Below are positions 27,901 to 35,655 of a DNA stretch of 64,000 bases, piece by piece. The number at the start of each line of letters is the position of its first letter. Position 1 is the stretch's first letter. The notes under the pieces are model-generated. The model searched no databases. It was given only the letters and a program-made list of their open reading frames with translations, and was not told the origin of the DNA. Made by a program: the position numbers and the translations under genes. Source of the stretch: Mucilaginibacter terrae (GTDB lineage: Bacteria > Bacteroidota > Bacteroidia > Sphingobacteriales > Sphingobacteriaceae); contig NZ_JAVLVU010000001.1 in the NCBI RefSeq assembly GCF_031951985.1, forward strand, positions 1,550,001-1,614,000. Reading direction: 5' to 3'.

Positions 27901-29136
27901 CATGGCGTTGGGGAAAGTCAGCGTAAACGGCTGATTAATGGTATTGGCCGGAACGGTAACCCTAATGAGTTCGTCAATGGAAAAAACGCCGTCGCCGCTA
28001 AAATCAATCCAACCGTATAAAATGGCTGGCACGGCTTTTTCATTAGTTGCGGTAACATTAAGCACCACATCTCCTACTTGATTCACCTTAACCGTAGGCA
28101 AACTTGCCGGGCTGAGCGTGCTTTCATCAGGATTATCAACCAAATCATCATTATCGGCATTTATACTGGTTACCAACTGCCCATCGGGGTCGAGGTTATT
28201 GGCTCCAATATACACCCGTGCTTTAGGTGTTAATGGCGAAGTGTTGTAGTTAACCACCTCGTAAGTACCATCACCGGGGAAGTAATTCGTTTGTTCAAAA
28301 TCATCAATATAGTGGCCGGTAATACCATAGCTCAACGGATTGTCGCCCAAATCAAAAGGCAATACAAAGCCTATAGCCATGGCTGTAATACCCGAACCCA
28401 TCATGCCCACATTGGTCAAATTACTGGCACCACGGGCAAACATTACAGCCTGAACGCCAAAGTTGCCGGGAGGCAAATCGGCGTAAAGTTTAAAAGACTT
28501 GCCGCTATTGGTTAAATCCATTTTGTAATGAATGTCGGCTATATTACCTTGTGTACGCTTATTGAGCAGTTGCCAGGCTACTGCGTTTGGTGTACTGCCC
28601 GAAATGTATTCACCGCCCGAATCGATAGATTCTGCATCGGCAATTACCATACCCGGATAGTTTACATTGGTCCAAACGTTATTAATAAGAATGGTTACCT
28701 TAATATCAATATCAAAATTTGCCGTACCGCCGTTACTTATGGCCACCGCCGAATTTTGCACCCCGCGCGAATCGGGCTTAGGCTGGTTATTGCCCGAAAA
28801 AATGAGATCTAAACCATCGCCAAAATAACTACCGGGTGTGTACGAAAACATATTGGCACCTGCCGAAAGTACCCGGTTGCTGATTATAGCCGTAATGCGA
28901 ACGGTTGGCGAAAATTGCCAAACATAGGTACCGTTAATAATATTAGCCGAAGTGTAGCCAACAGGGGCATCTATTAAGGTTGCACCGCTTGCTGCGCGGT
29001 CCCAGGTGAGCCAGTAAACAGAGTTGGCTAACTTTACGCCCGCGCTGCCGCCAACGGCATATTGAGCCGACGCGTTGAACGCGCCGCATATAAAAACAAA
29101 TAGCAGGGCAACCCTCAGTAAAAACTTATTGAGCAT
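24994..29136 (-). CDS. Giant CshA-like adhesin with type B type IX secretion domain
   Basis: About 1380 residues. The ATG at 29136 (MLNKFLLRVALLFVFICG, cleavage after NASAQ) is a better signal-peptide start than the one 24 bp upstream. The N-terminal part (about 30-280) resembles CshA fibrillar-adhesin non-repetitive domains (VADAESIDSGGEY, FGDGLDLIFSG). Next are a GEVED domain (about 330-450, YGWIDFSGDGVFS, DGEAEDYRL), an SdrD-like B domain, an Ig-like domain, three tandem 87-residue Ig-like repeats, two DUF11-type repeats, another Ig-like domain and the C-terminal type B sorting domain (IPNLFTPNGDGINDVFEI, NRWGNEVFH, GTYYYILKV). The protein is secreted by the type IX system and attached to the surface, probably for adhesion. 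It is the first gene of the operon with SprF and OmpA. Confidence 0.92.
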   Translation of the reverse strand: MLNKFLLRVALLFVFICGAFNASAQYAVGGSAGVKLANSVYWLTWDRAASGATLIDAPVGYTSANIINGTYVWQFSPTVRITAIISNRVLSAGANMFSYTPGSYFGDGLDLIFSGNNQPKPDSRGVQNSAVAISNGGTANFDIDIKVTILINNVWTNVNYPGMVIADAESIDSGGEYISGSTPNAVAWQLLNKRTQGNIADIHYKMDLTNSGKSFKLYADLPPGNFGVQAVMFARGASNLTNVGMMGSGITAMAIGFVLPFDLGDNPLSYGITGHYIDDFEQTNYFPGDGTYEVVNYNTSPLTPKARVYIGANNLDPDGQLVTSINADNDDLVDNPDESTLSPASLPTVKVNQVGDVVLNVTATNEKAVPAILYGWIDFSGDGVFSIDELIRVTVPANTINQPFTLTFPNAMFSGKIKVGPLYTRLRITTTNLLDDASTPADERSISFAADGEAEDYRLKDIVGVAISGTVVNDGNGSADNAISGNPLQSVGTRQLYAYLVNASGIIVNKATVAANGSYSFPNNNNGTYTVAISTNDVALGGNLTAVAANLPPGWDASGAFYGNNNSGNTGIKPGSPNLQISVSTPGTSLDVTNVNFGINQAPVTVADVGTTGIGLPITLNIPGNDTDADGTINLTTVLLIDPADNVKKTSVTIPSQGTYTVNATSGQVTFTPVATFVGKATPIAYTIKDNYGTESVSALISISIKPAGVADTDVAAINTPVTTTVKANDGPSATGTTVTPTNGAHGTTTVNANGQVTYTPNTGYAGIDTYTYTLTTTDGIVSDPITVTINIKPVGVNDTDTTPINTPVTTIVKSNDGASGIGTTVTPTNGLRGTTTVDATGRVTYTPQAGYIGKDTYTYTLTTPDGIVSDPITVTINIKPVGVNDAVTTPLNTPVNITVKNNDGPSANGTTVTPTNGLHGITTVDANGRVTYSPVAGYTGTDSFTYTLTTPDGVVSDPITVNVTIYASAMSLTKVATNGYSRVGDVINYTLVVTNTGSTVLNNVAITDPGADAGSVSPATVATLAPNASSTVTARHTVVQADVTAGFYSNQATANGTDANGIAVSKRSDNPSTGPAEDPTVVAVTAVAPGSVSLTKTGAFNSYFITYTFVIRNTGQSVINTVNLTDSKLGLNGSAIQLPVGGLQPGASVNYSLNYTLTQADKDAGSVINNASVNAVDAGGNPLTSASGVTTTFPKSPVASNDADFTGINTPVIISILGNDNSGNSSFNQQSIEIVTQPKNGTVTIGGNGTVTYTPNPGYAGADEFTYRVRDLNGYYTNVATVNINISATSLLKIPNLFTPNGDGINDVFEIRGLDKFSQNELIIVNRWGNEVFHQSNYRNTWTGEGLNEGTYYYILKVKTTDWQVLKGYITLMRTLRNN
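26230..27012 (-). repeat. Three tandem 261-bp Ig-like domain repeats
   Basis: Units start at 27012, 26751 and 26490 on the minus strand. Each encodes 87 residues opening with GV(A/N)D and containing NTPV, NDG.S..GTTVTPTNG, TTV.A.G.VTY, GY.G.D.(Y/F)TYTLTT and DG(I/V)VSDPITV. The copies differ at many positions, so they are old but still alike enough to recombine. Confidence 0.93.
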
Positions 29137-29542
29137 AAGGTATAATTTTAGGCGAAACAAAGAATCAGAAAACTCTCCTTTAAAGCTGTAAGTAGCTTTT
29201 AGCCTTTATTAAAAATTACACAGTTTGCTTTCTTAAATAAACCTTGTAAAGTTATTCTCATATTAGTTATTATATATTTTTCTAAGATTAATGGCAGATA
29301 TTTTTGCCCTTATACGCAGATGGGCTTCAAAAGTTACCGAAGATAAGAGATATTAGAGCGATTTTTTAATATTAATTTCTACTTTTTCAATTGCTATTAA
29401 TCGATAGTTAATCGTAGATTTTATAGTGCAATAAGCTAATCATCCGAAATTTTATAATTAAAATCTACTTAGTTAATAGAGATAGCTATTTTAGCAAACT
29501 GAACAATAGGCCGGTTGCTTTGGCCCCCCTTCAATATACCAC
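29137..29542. other. AT-rich divergent region between adhesin operon and proBA
   Basis: About 400 bp that should contain the promoters for the leftward adhesin operon and the rightward proBA genes. It is AT-rich throughout. I found no exact TAnnTTTG element on either strand, no strong hairpin and no small gene. Confidence 0.4.
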
Positions 29543-30625
29543 ATGAACTCATCGTACCAGCGCATAGTTATTAAAGTAGGTTCTAACGTGTTAACCCAGG
29601 CCAATGGCCTGCCCGATGCGCATCGCATTGCCAACCTTGTAGACCAGATTGCCTCCATACAGGCATCGGGTAAAGAGGTTATCCTGGTATCATCGGGCGC
29701 GGTAGCTTCGGGTAGGAGCCTCATTTCGCTTCCCGAAAAGGTTGACCCTATTGCTACGCGACAGTTACTGGCCTCGGTTGGGCAGGTTAAGCTCATAAAC
29801 ACCTATGCCCAGCTGCTCGAAAAGTACAACATGGTATGCTCGCAGGTATTGGTAACGCGCGAAGATTTCAGGGATAAGACGCATTACCAAAACATGAAAA
29901 ACTGCCTCGATATTTTATTGAAGCACAAGGTTTTGCCCATTGTGAACGAGAACGATGTGGTATCGGTAACCGAACTTATGTTTACCGATAATGATGAACT
30001 GGCCGGCCTCATTGCCTCCATGCTTAACGCCCAAGCACTCATTATTTTGAGTAATGTAGATGGCATTTTTGATGGCGACCCTAAACTACCCGGCTCAAAA
30101 CTGATTGAAGAGATTACGCACGATGGGCTGGATTTTTCATCGTTTATAAGCAGTACCGTTAAGTCGCAATTTGGCCGCGGTGGAATGATCACCAAATCAA
30201 CCATGGCGCAAAAGGTAGCCCGGCTGGGTATCAACGTGCATATTGCTAATGGTACCAAGGATGGTATACTTAATCTTATTTTGAACGGCAAAGACAAGCA
30301 CACTCGTTTTATCCCTAAAAAATCGGCATCAAGCAAAAAGAAATGGATAGCGCATTCGGGCAACTTTGCTACGGGTATGGTTACCATTAACGAGGGTGCA
30401 AAAACGGCGCTTACATCGGCCAGGGCAACCAGTTTGCTGCCGGTGGGCGTGGTTAAAATTGATACCGAATTTAAAAAGGGCGACATTATTCGTATTATGG
30501 ACGAGAAACAAAACCTAATTGGCCAGGGCATAGCCGAATATGGTGCCGACAAAGCCCGCGAGCGCCTGGGCAAAAAGAATGAAAAGGCGCTGGTACATTA
30601 CGATTATCTTTACTTACAAGCTTAA
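29543..30625 (+). CDS. proB: Glutamate 5-kinase
   Basis: 360 residues. The enzyme phosphorylates the gamma-carboxylate of glutamate with ATP, the first step of proline synthesis in the cytoplasm. The amino-acid kinase domain (1-255) shows IVIKVGSNVLTQ, VILVSSGAVASG, QVLVTREDF, PIVNENDVVSV and FGRGGMITKS. The C-terminal PUA domain (about 275-355) begins near AHSGNFATGMVTI and includes LLPVGVVKIDTEFKKGDIIRI. Full family length. proA follows after 3 bp, so the two are co-transcribed. There is no trpE-like leader or other visible control; feedback inhibition by proline is usual for the family. Confidence 0.96.
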   Translation: MNSSYQRIVIKVGSNVLTQANGLPDAHRIANLVDQIASIQASGKEVILVSSGAVASGRSLISLPEKVDPIATRQLLASVGQVKLINTYAQLLEKYNMVCSQVLVTREDFRDKTHYQNMKNCLDILLKHKVLPIVNENDVVSVTELMFTDNDELAGLIASMLNAQALIILSNVDGIFDGDPKLPGSKLIEEITHDGLDFSSFISSTVKSQFGRGGMITKSTMAQKVARLGINVHIANGTKDGILNLILNGKDKHTRFIPKKSASSKKKWIAHSGNFATGMVTINEGAKTALTSARATSLLPVGVVKIDTEFKKGDIIRIMDEKQNLIGQGIAEYGADKARERLGKKNEKALVHYDYLYLQA

Positions 30626-30628
30626 CCC

Positions 30629-31876
30629 ATGAGCTATAAAGCATATTTTGAAAACGCCGTTGCGGCCGGTTATAACATTGCCGGTTTAAGTATCGACACC
30701 ATAAACAACGTACTGCTGCACGTAGCCGACCTTGCAGTTGAACAAACCGATACCCTGCTGGTCGAAAACCAAAAAGACCTCGACCGCATGGATGCGAATG
30801 ACCCGAAGTACGACCGACTTATGCTCACCCGCGAACGTATTGAAGGCATTGCTGCCGACATCAGGAACGTGGCTCAACTGGATAGTCCGCTGGGCGAGGT
30901 TTTATCGCAAACCGAGCGCCCCAATGGCTTACATATCAGTAAAATTCGTGTTCCGCTGGGTGTGGTTGGTGTTATTTACGAGGCGAGGCCAAACGTTACC
31001 TTTGATGTGTTTGCCCTTTGCTTTAAAACGGGTAACGTAAGCTTACTAAAAGGCGGCAGCGATGCCGACTTTTCAAACCGGGCTATAATCGGCATTATTC
31101 ACCAGGCGCTGCAAAAATTTGGTATTGATGTAAATGCAGCAACACTACTGCCTGCCGAACGGGCGGCCACAGAGGCCTTGTTTAATGCCGTTAGTTATGT
31201 TGATGTGCTTATACCACGGGGCAGCCAGCAACTTATTAACGCCGTGCGAGAGCATAGCAAGGTACCCGTTATAGAAACCGGTGCAGGCATAGTCCATACT
31301 TATTTTGACGAATACGGCGATGTTGAAAAAGCTGCACCCATCATTCACAATGCAAAAACCCGTCGTGTAAGTGTATGCAATACGCTCGATTGCCTGGTTA
31401 TACACACAAACCGTTTAACCGAACTCCCCTACCTGCTAAGTAAATGCGGCGATGCCGGAGTTGAAGTTTTTGCAGATGAAGCAGCTTATGAGCAGCTTAC
31501 GCATTATTACCCGCATGAACTATTGTATCCGGCACAGCCCGAACATTTTGGCACCGAATTTTTAGCCATGAAAATGGCTGTTAAAACGGTGAACAGTTTT
31601 GAGGAAGCACTTGACCATATTGCTCATCACAGCTCTAAGCACAGCGAGGCTATCATTTCGGAAGATGCCGAGCGTGTTGAATTGTTTTTTAATAAAGTTG
31701 ATGCGGCGGCCGTTTACGTAAATGCCTCTACAGGCTTTACCGATGGTGCCCAGTTTGGCCTGGGTGCCGAAATTGGCATCAGCACACAAAAACTGCACGC
31801 CCGCGGCCCAATGGGTTTAGCCGAACTCACCAGCTATAAATGGGTAGTACGCGGTACCGGGCAAATAAGGCAATAA
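30629..31876 (+). CDS. proA: Glutamate-5-semialdehyde dehydrogenase (gamma-glutamyl phosphate reductase)
   Basis: 415 residues. It reduces gamma-glutamyl phosphate with NADPH to glutamate semialdehyde, the second step of proline synthesis. It belongs to the aldehyde dehydrogenase superfamily and shows [47 protein letters not shown], the catalytic-cysteine stretch [15 protein letters not shown] (near residue 249) and [21 protein letters not shown] near the C-terminus. Length is normal. It is coupled to proB; proC is not in the window. Confidence 0.96.
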   Translation: MSYKAYFENAVAAGYNIAGLSIDTINNVLLHVADLAVEQTDTLLVENQKDLDRMDANDPKYDRLMLTRERIEGIAADIRNVAQLDSPLGEVLSQTERPNGLHISKIRVPLGVVGVIYEARPNVTFDVFALCFKTGNVSLLKGGSDADFSNRAIIGIIHQALQKFGIDVNAATLLPAERAATEALFNAVSYVDVLIPRGSQQLINAVREHSKVPVIETGAGIVHTYFDEYGDVEKAAPIIHNAKTRRVSVCNTLDCLVIHTNRLTELPYLLSKCGDAGVEVFADEAAYEQLTHYYPHELLYPAQPEHFGTEFLAMKMAVKTVNSFEEALDHIAHHSSKHSEAIISEDAERVELFFNKVDAAAVYVNASTGFTDGAQFGLGAEIGISTQKLHARGPMGLAELTSYKWVVRGTGQIRQ

Positions 31877-31907
31877 AATAATTTCACTGGTTTTAAGTTT
31901 GATAAGA

Positions 31908-32129
31908 ATGGCCATTCGGATTTTAATAGGTGCATTATCATTGGCGGTTGCAGTTTGTATGGCCTCCTGCCAAAACCCGGCACAGCCTGCACAGGCAAAA
32001 CCAGTTGCAGCGGTTAAAAAACCAGCCGCTTGTTGTACAGGCAAAACCCCGCCCCGTTTCGGACTAAAAGCACCTGTTGCTCCGCAAAAAGAACAGTTGG
32101 ACAGCCTTGCAAAATCTGCTAAAAACTAA
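31908..32129 (+). CDS. Small Cys-Cys lipoprotein coupled to the FGE gene
   Basis: 73 residues from the ATG at 31908; a TTG start at 31899 would add three residues. A lipoprotein signal ends in MASC with the lipid Cys at residue 21. A proline/alanine linker leads to CCTGKTPPRF (residues 42-51), and the C-terminal tail is LDSLAKSAKN. I do not recognise the family. Its TAA stop is followed at once by the ATG of the next gene (TAAATG), so the two are translationally coupled. The neighbour is a copper-type formylglycine-generating enzyme, also a lipoprotein, so the paired cysteines might bind copper or act as a substrate. The C-to-P spacing does not fit the sulfatase CxPxR motif. This is inference from position only. 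Confidence 0.7.
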   Translation: MAIRILIGALSLAVAVCMASCQNPAQPAQAKPVAAVKKPAACCTGKTPPRFGLKAPVAPQKEQLDSLAKSAKN

Positions 32130-33257
32130 ATGAGATACAGTTCTTCATTCAGCATAAAACTAACTGCACTTGCTGGCATGTTGTTACTTACGGCGGCATC
32201 ATTGCTCATTGCTTCCTGTGGTGATAATTCTCAAAAAAGCAATTTTGAGACCACACAAGCTACAGCACCACAAGTCACAGCCTCAACATCTAATAATATA
32301 AAGTTTAGCGGCGATACCTCTACGCAAGGTATGGTGCTCATACCCGTAGGCACATTTATGATGGGTGCCGATAATAATCAGGCAGCCGCAGATGAGTATC
32401 CAAAACACAAGGTTACGCTATCATCCTTTTGGATGGATGAGCACGAGGTTACCAATGCCCAGTTTCGTAAGTTTGTGGAGGCTACAGGTTATAAAACTAC
32501 AGCCGAACGCAAACCCGACTGGGAACAATTAAAAGCACAACTCCCTCCGGGTACACCGAAACCGGCTGATGACCAACTGGTACCGGCTTCGTTGGTTTTT
32601 ACCCCGCCCGATCATCCGGTAGATTTGAGCGATTACTTGCAATGGTGGAGTTGGGTACCGGGAGCCGATTGGCAACACCCTGATGGCCCCAAAAGCAACA
32701 TAAAAAGCAAAAACAATTACCCGGTAGTACACATAAGCTGGGACGATGCCACGGCCTACTGCAAATGGGCAGGCAAACGCCTGCCAACCGAAGCCGAGTG
32801 GGAATACGCCTCGCGCGGCGGACTTGCCAACAACACTTACCCCTGGGGCAACGAGGCGGTTAACACCGGCAAACCTAAAGCCAACGCTTGGGACGGGCAT
32901 TTCCCCGATGTAAATACCGAACGCGACGGCTTTACAGGCACTGCTCCCATCAAGCAATACCAACCCAATAAATACAACCTTTACGATATGGCTGGCAACG
33001 TTTGGGAATGGTGCGCCGATTGGTATCGTAACGATTATTACCAAACCGTAAATTCTGCTGCAGGCATCACAAACCCGAAAGGTCCCAACACCAGCCACGA
33101 TCCTGATGAACCTTACGCGCAAAAGAAGGTTACCCGCGGCGGGTCGTACATGTGTAATGATAGTTACTGTTCGGGTTATCGCAGCGCCCGACGCATGAAA
33201 AGCTCATATGATTCGGGCATGAGTAACCTGGGTTTCAGGTGTGTGCGTGATAAATAG
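32130..33257 (+). CDS. Formylglycine-generating enzyme (SUMF1) family lipoprotein
   Basis: 375 residues. A lipoprotein signal peptide ends in LIASC (Cys30). The FGE-sulfatase domain (about 65-373) starts GMVLIPVGTFMMGADN and contains FWMDEHEVTNAQF, NYPVVHISWDDATAYCKWAG, RLPTEAEWEYASRGG, DMAGNVWEWCADWY and SNLGFRCVRDK. Both copper-binding active-site cysteines are present in RGGSYMCNDSYCSGYRSA (C342 and C347; human FGE has C336 and C341 in the same spacing). Many bacterial SUMF1 proteins lack them, so genuine conversion of a Cys to formylglycine is plausible here. The lipobox places it in the periplasm or at the outer membrane, where sulfatases act. No sulfatase lies in the window. It is coupled to the small lipoprotein upstream. 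Confidence 0.92.
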   Translation: MRYSSSFSIKLTALAGMLLLTAASLLIASCGDNSQKSNFETTQATAPQVTASTSNNIKFSGDTSTQGMVLIPVGTFMMGADNNQAAADEYPKHKVTLSSFWMDEHEVTNAQFRKFVEATGYKTTAERKPDWEQLKAQLPPGTPKPADDQLVPASLVFTPPDHPVDLSDYLQWWSWVPGADWQHPDGPKSNIKSKNNYPVVHISWDDATAYCKWAGKRLPTEAEWEYASRGGLANNTYPWGNEAVNTGKPKANAWDGHFPDVNTERDGFTGTAPIKQYQPNKYNLYDMAGNVWEWCADWYRNDYYQTVNSAAGITNPKGPNTSHDPDEPYAQKKVTRGGSYMCNDSYCSGYRSARRMKSSYDSGMSNLGFRCVRDK

Positions 33258-33307
33258 CAAAACCTGCTTTAATAAACATCCCACGGCATTTAATGACTTA
33301 ATCATTA

Positions 33308-34198
33308 TCAACGAATAAGAAATTGCTCAAACTGAATACTATCCCCTTTAAAAGCATCAAAATCAACCGTGTGGTTAATGCCGTTTATGTGGGCCGTTTC
33401 GGAGTGCTGCCAAAACCACCAGTTGGTGTTTTTTCCGGCTTTCAGCTGCGGTTTATTGTAATGGGCAATCCATAAAGGGTAGTCTTCAAAGTCGCCTTCG
33501 AGGTAATCTTTGTAAAAGCTCAAGCCTGTGTAAATAACAGGTTTAACATGAAGTTTGCTTTCTACATGCTTTAAAAACTCGTGCAGTTCCTTACGCATTA
33601 CTTCGGGCTTTACATTGTCCAGGCGCTCAATATCAACCACGGGCGGCAGATCGCCACTCTCAATATTAACATTTTGCAAAAAGAAACGCGCCTGCCACAA
33701 ACCGCTTTTATACGGCCTGAAAAAGTGATAAGCCCCGCAACGGATACCGTTTTTAGCTGCCTCGCGCCAGTTACGTTTAAAGTAAGGATCAACAGTGAGC
33801 AAGCCCTCGGTAGCTTTCATAAATGCAAACTTAATGCGTACACTATCTTCTTCCATGGCTCGTACTTTGGGCCAGTCTATTTTACCCTGCGCGTATGATA
33901 CATCGATGCCGTGAATTTTATAGCGCATTGGAATATCTATACCAAAACTCTTATAAGTACGGTAATGCGGATTTTTACCAATGTTTTTTACCCACTGCCA
34001 GCTTGATGAAAAAAAGTTGACCACGTACCCGTAATAAAAAGGTGATAATAGAATAAGCAAAGCCCCGATAATCACCGGTTTCCACGGAAAAGTTGCCGAT
34101 TTCTTTTTAACTGCAGGCTTTCGCGTGGTTTTAGCACGGGGCTTAGCAGCCGGGCTTTTGCGTGGTTTAAAGGATTTTAATTCTTTAGGGGGCGTCAC
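33308..34198 (-). CDS. GH25 family muramidase, membrane-anchored
   Basis: 296 residues. A very basic N-terminus (about 1-38, rich in K, R, P, A) precedes one membrane helix (about 41-60). The GH25 domain runs from about 95 to 295: HGIDVSYAQGKIDWPKV with the catalytic-site Asp99, FAFMKATEG, GAYHFFRP, PPVVDIERLDN with D189 and E191, VKPVIYTG and WFWQHSE. GH25 enzymes cut the N-acetylmuramic acid linkage of peptidoglycan. Type II topology would place the domain in the periplasm. The start is a GTG; an in-frame stop lies just upstream and no ATG occurs before the helix. A perfect TAACTTTG lies only 4 bp ahead of the GTG, so the transcript may be leaderless. Divergent from the HIT gene. Confidence 0.92.
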   Translation of the reverse strand: MTPPKELKSFKPRKSPAAKPRAKTTRKPAVKKKSATFPWKPVIIGALLILLSPFYYGYVVNFFSSSWQWVKNIGKNPHYRTYKSFGIDIPMRYKIHGIDVSYAQGKIDWPKVRAMEEDSVRIKFAFMKATEGLLTVDPYFKRNWREAAKNGIRCGAYHFFRPYKSGLWQARFFLQNVNIESGDLPPVVDIERLDNVKPEVMRKELHEFLKHVESKLHVKPVIYTGLSFYKDYLEGDFEDYPLWIAHYNKPQLKAGKNTNWWFWQHSETAHINGINHTVDFDAFKGDSIQFEQFLIR

Positions 34199-34311
34199 AC
34201 GGCAAAGTTAAGCACTCTTGGCTGCAATAAAATAATTAAAATATTTTTCGGGAATTTACAAGCAGGTAGCCTACTTTTAGACGTAACTAATTAGCCATTC
34301 CATTACTTAAT

Positions 34312-34740
34312 ATGACAACAATTAACCCTTGCATATACTGTGCAAAAGACCAGCGCCTTACCGATTTAATGATACAAGTAGCCGAACTGGATACCTCTAT
34401 TGTCTATCTTTTTAAGGAGCAAACCTATAAAGGCCGTTGCGTGGTTGCTTACAAAAAGGAACATAAAAACGAAATATTCGAGCTATCTGAAACTGAGCTT
34501 ATATTATTTTCAAAAGATGTTGCCCGGGTAGCAAAAGCAGTTAACGCGGCTTTTGAACCCGGTAAAATAAATTATGGCGCTTATGGCGACAAAATGCCGC
34601 ACGTACACTTTCATATTGTGCCTAAAAGGGAAGAAGCTCCTAAATGGGGAAGCACTTTTGATATGATGCCCGACGAAAAGGTATACTTAAGCGATGCGGA
34701 ATACGCAGAAGTTATTGACAAGATCAAAGCAAATTTGTAA
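34312..34740 (+). CDS. HIT-family nucleotide hydrolase/transferase
   Basis: 142 residues. The histidine triad is present in MPHVHFHIVPKRE (H97, H99, H101), and an N-terminal CIYC (residues 7-10) resembles the zinc-binding pair of some HIT proteins. The fold fits a Hint- or Fhit-like hydrolase of nucleoside phosphoramidates or dinucleotides, cytoplasmic. The sequence WGSTFDMMP after the triad is less common. A single-gene unit followed directly by a terminator. Confidence 0.9.
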   Translation: MTTINPCIYCAKDQRLTDLMIQVAELDTSIVYLFKEQTYKGRCVVAYKKEHKNEIFELSETELILFSKDVARVAKAVNAAFEPGKINYGAYGDKMPHVHFHIVPKREEAPKWGSTFDMMPDEKVYLSDAEYAEVIDKIKANL

Positions 34741-34745
34741 AAAGT

Positions 34746-34780
34746 AAAGGCCTCATATACTTAAACAATGAGGCCTTTTT
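34746..34780. terminator. Bidirectional terminator between HIT gene and PL7 gene
   Basis: AAAGGCCTCAT (34746-34756) and ATGAGGCCTTT (34768-34778) form an 11-bp stem with an 11-nt loop, followed by T on both strands. It closes the rightward HIT transcript and the leftward alginate operon. Confidence 0.92.
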
Positions 34781-34799
34781 ACTTATCAATTTAGGTGTT

Positions 34800-35594
34800 T
34801 TAGTTCTCGTGCTTTACCCACACGTTATAAATTTCCACCTCGCCATAGGCATTGCATGATTCGCCCTCGGTTTTCTTGGTTCCCTGGCATGACGACTGTA
34901 CGTAAGCTCCTGCTTTAAAATATCCGCCGGTAAAGTTTATATCAAAAGTGTATTTGAGCAACTCGTTATAATAGCATTTTACTTTATTATTGGCCACCAC
35001 CATTTTTACGCTAAAACGGGTGCCTAAAACATAGTTTTCATCCAGTACATCACGCGTGCCGCCATTTACCGATACCAGCAGCTTTTTATCTTCAACCCGG
35101 AAAAATATCACATACTTATCGGCGTCATGAATTTGCCCCACCACCATGTGCTTGCGAACGTCGGGCAGGTGCGTAATGCGCTGATCAATGAACATCGTGT
35201 GCGTGCCCTCTGCCGATGACCATGCGGCAGATTTTTTACCGTTGTCGGTCATTTCGCGCAGCTCCGATCGCGGGAAGTTCGACCCGCTCGTGGTTGCTCC
35301 TCCGGCGTTAGCTTTAAAGGTTACTGCATCATTGGTTTTATTGGTAAAAAAGAAATCCTTATTGGTGTAAGAGTTCAGCTGCGGCTGCTTTATCTCATCG
35401 GGATTAATGGTTTCATCAGAATTTATGGGCAGGGTAAGTTTCCAGTTGGCAAGGTCAAGTACCTGGGCTGGTAACTTATCGGTTGCCGGTGTTATGTGCT
35501 GTTCGGCTTGAGGCTTGCTTTCGGGTTGAACCACTTTTTCGGAGCAAGCCAAAGTAGAAAACAGTATGCCGAATGTGTAAATGTATAACTTCAT
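34800..35594 (-). CDS. PL7 alginate lyase, surface lipoprotein
   Basis: 264 residues from the ATG at 35594. The open frame begins further upstream but only this start gives a lipoprotein signal (MKLYIYTFGILFSTLACSEK, lipid Cys near residue 17), and it avoids overlap with the gene before. The three PL7 signature motifs are all present: RSELREM (about 108), QIH in VVGQIHD (about 152) and YFKAGAYVQ (about 221). PL7 cleaves alginate by beta-elimination; the QIH form is usually linked to guluronate-containing blocks and QVH to poly-mannuronate. The lipid anchor suggests attack on the polymer at the cell surface, before SusCD import. Last gene of the susCDE-PL7 operon, 61 bp after the SusE-like gene, and it ends just before the terminator. 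Confidence 0.93.
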   Translation of the reverse strand: MKLYIYTFGILFSTLACSEKVVQPESKPQAEQHITPATDKLPAQVLDLANWKLTLPINSDETINPDEIKQPQLNSYTNKDFFFTNKTNDAVTFKANAGGATTSGSNFPRSELREMTDNGKKSAAWSSAEGTHTMFIDQRITHLPDVRKHMVVGQIHDADKYVIFFRVEDKKLLVSVNGGTRDVLDENYVLGTRFSVKMVVANNKVKCYYNELLKYTFDINFTGGYFKAGAYVQSSCQGTKKTEGESCNAYGEVEIYNVWVKHEN

Positions 35595-35655
35595 ATTATG
35601 AATAATAAAAATCAACCGGCATAGTTTCCCACGCCGGTTGAAAAATTTAACCACA

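Noticed and set aside
29884..30573. 229-codon minus-strand open frame opposite proB
   Set aside because: proB is complete with its motifs in the other strand; the antisense frame has no signal, motif or promoter.
31899..31907. TTG start for the small lipoprotein
   Set aside because: The ATG three codons later gives a cleaner lipoprotein signal; the TTG adds only IR-type residues and no better ribosome site is visible.
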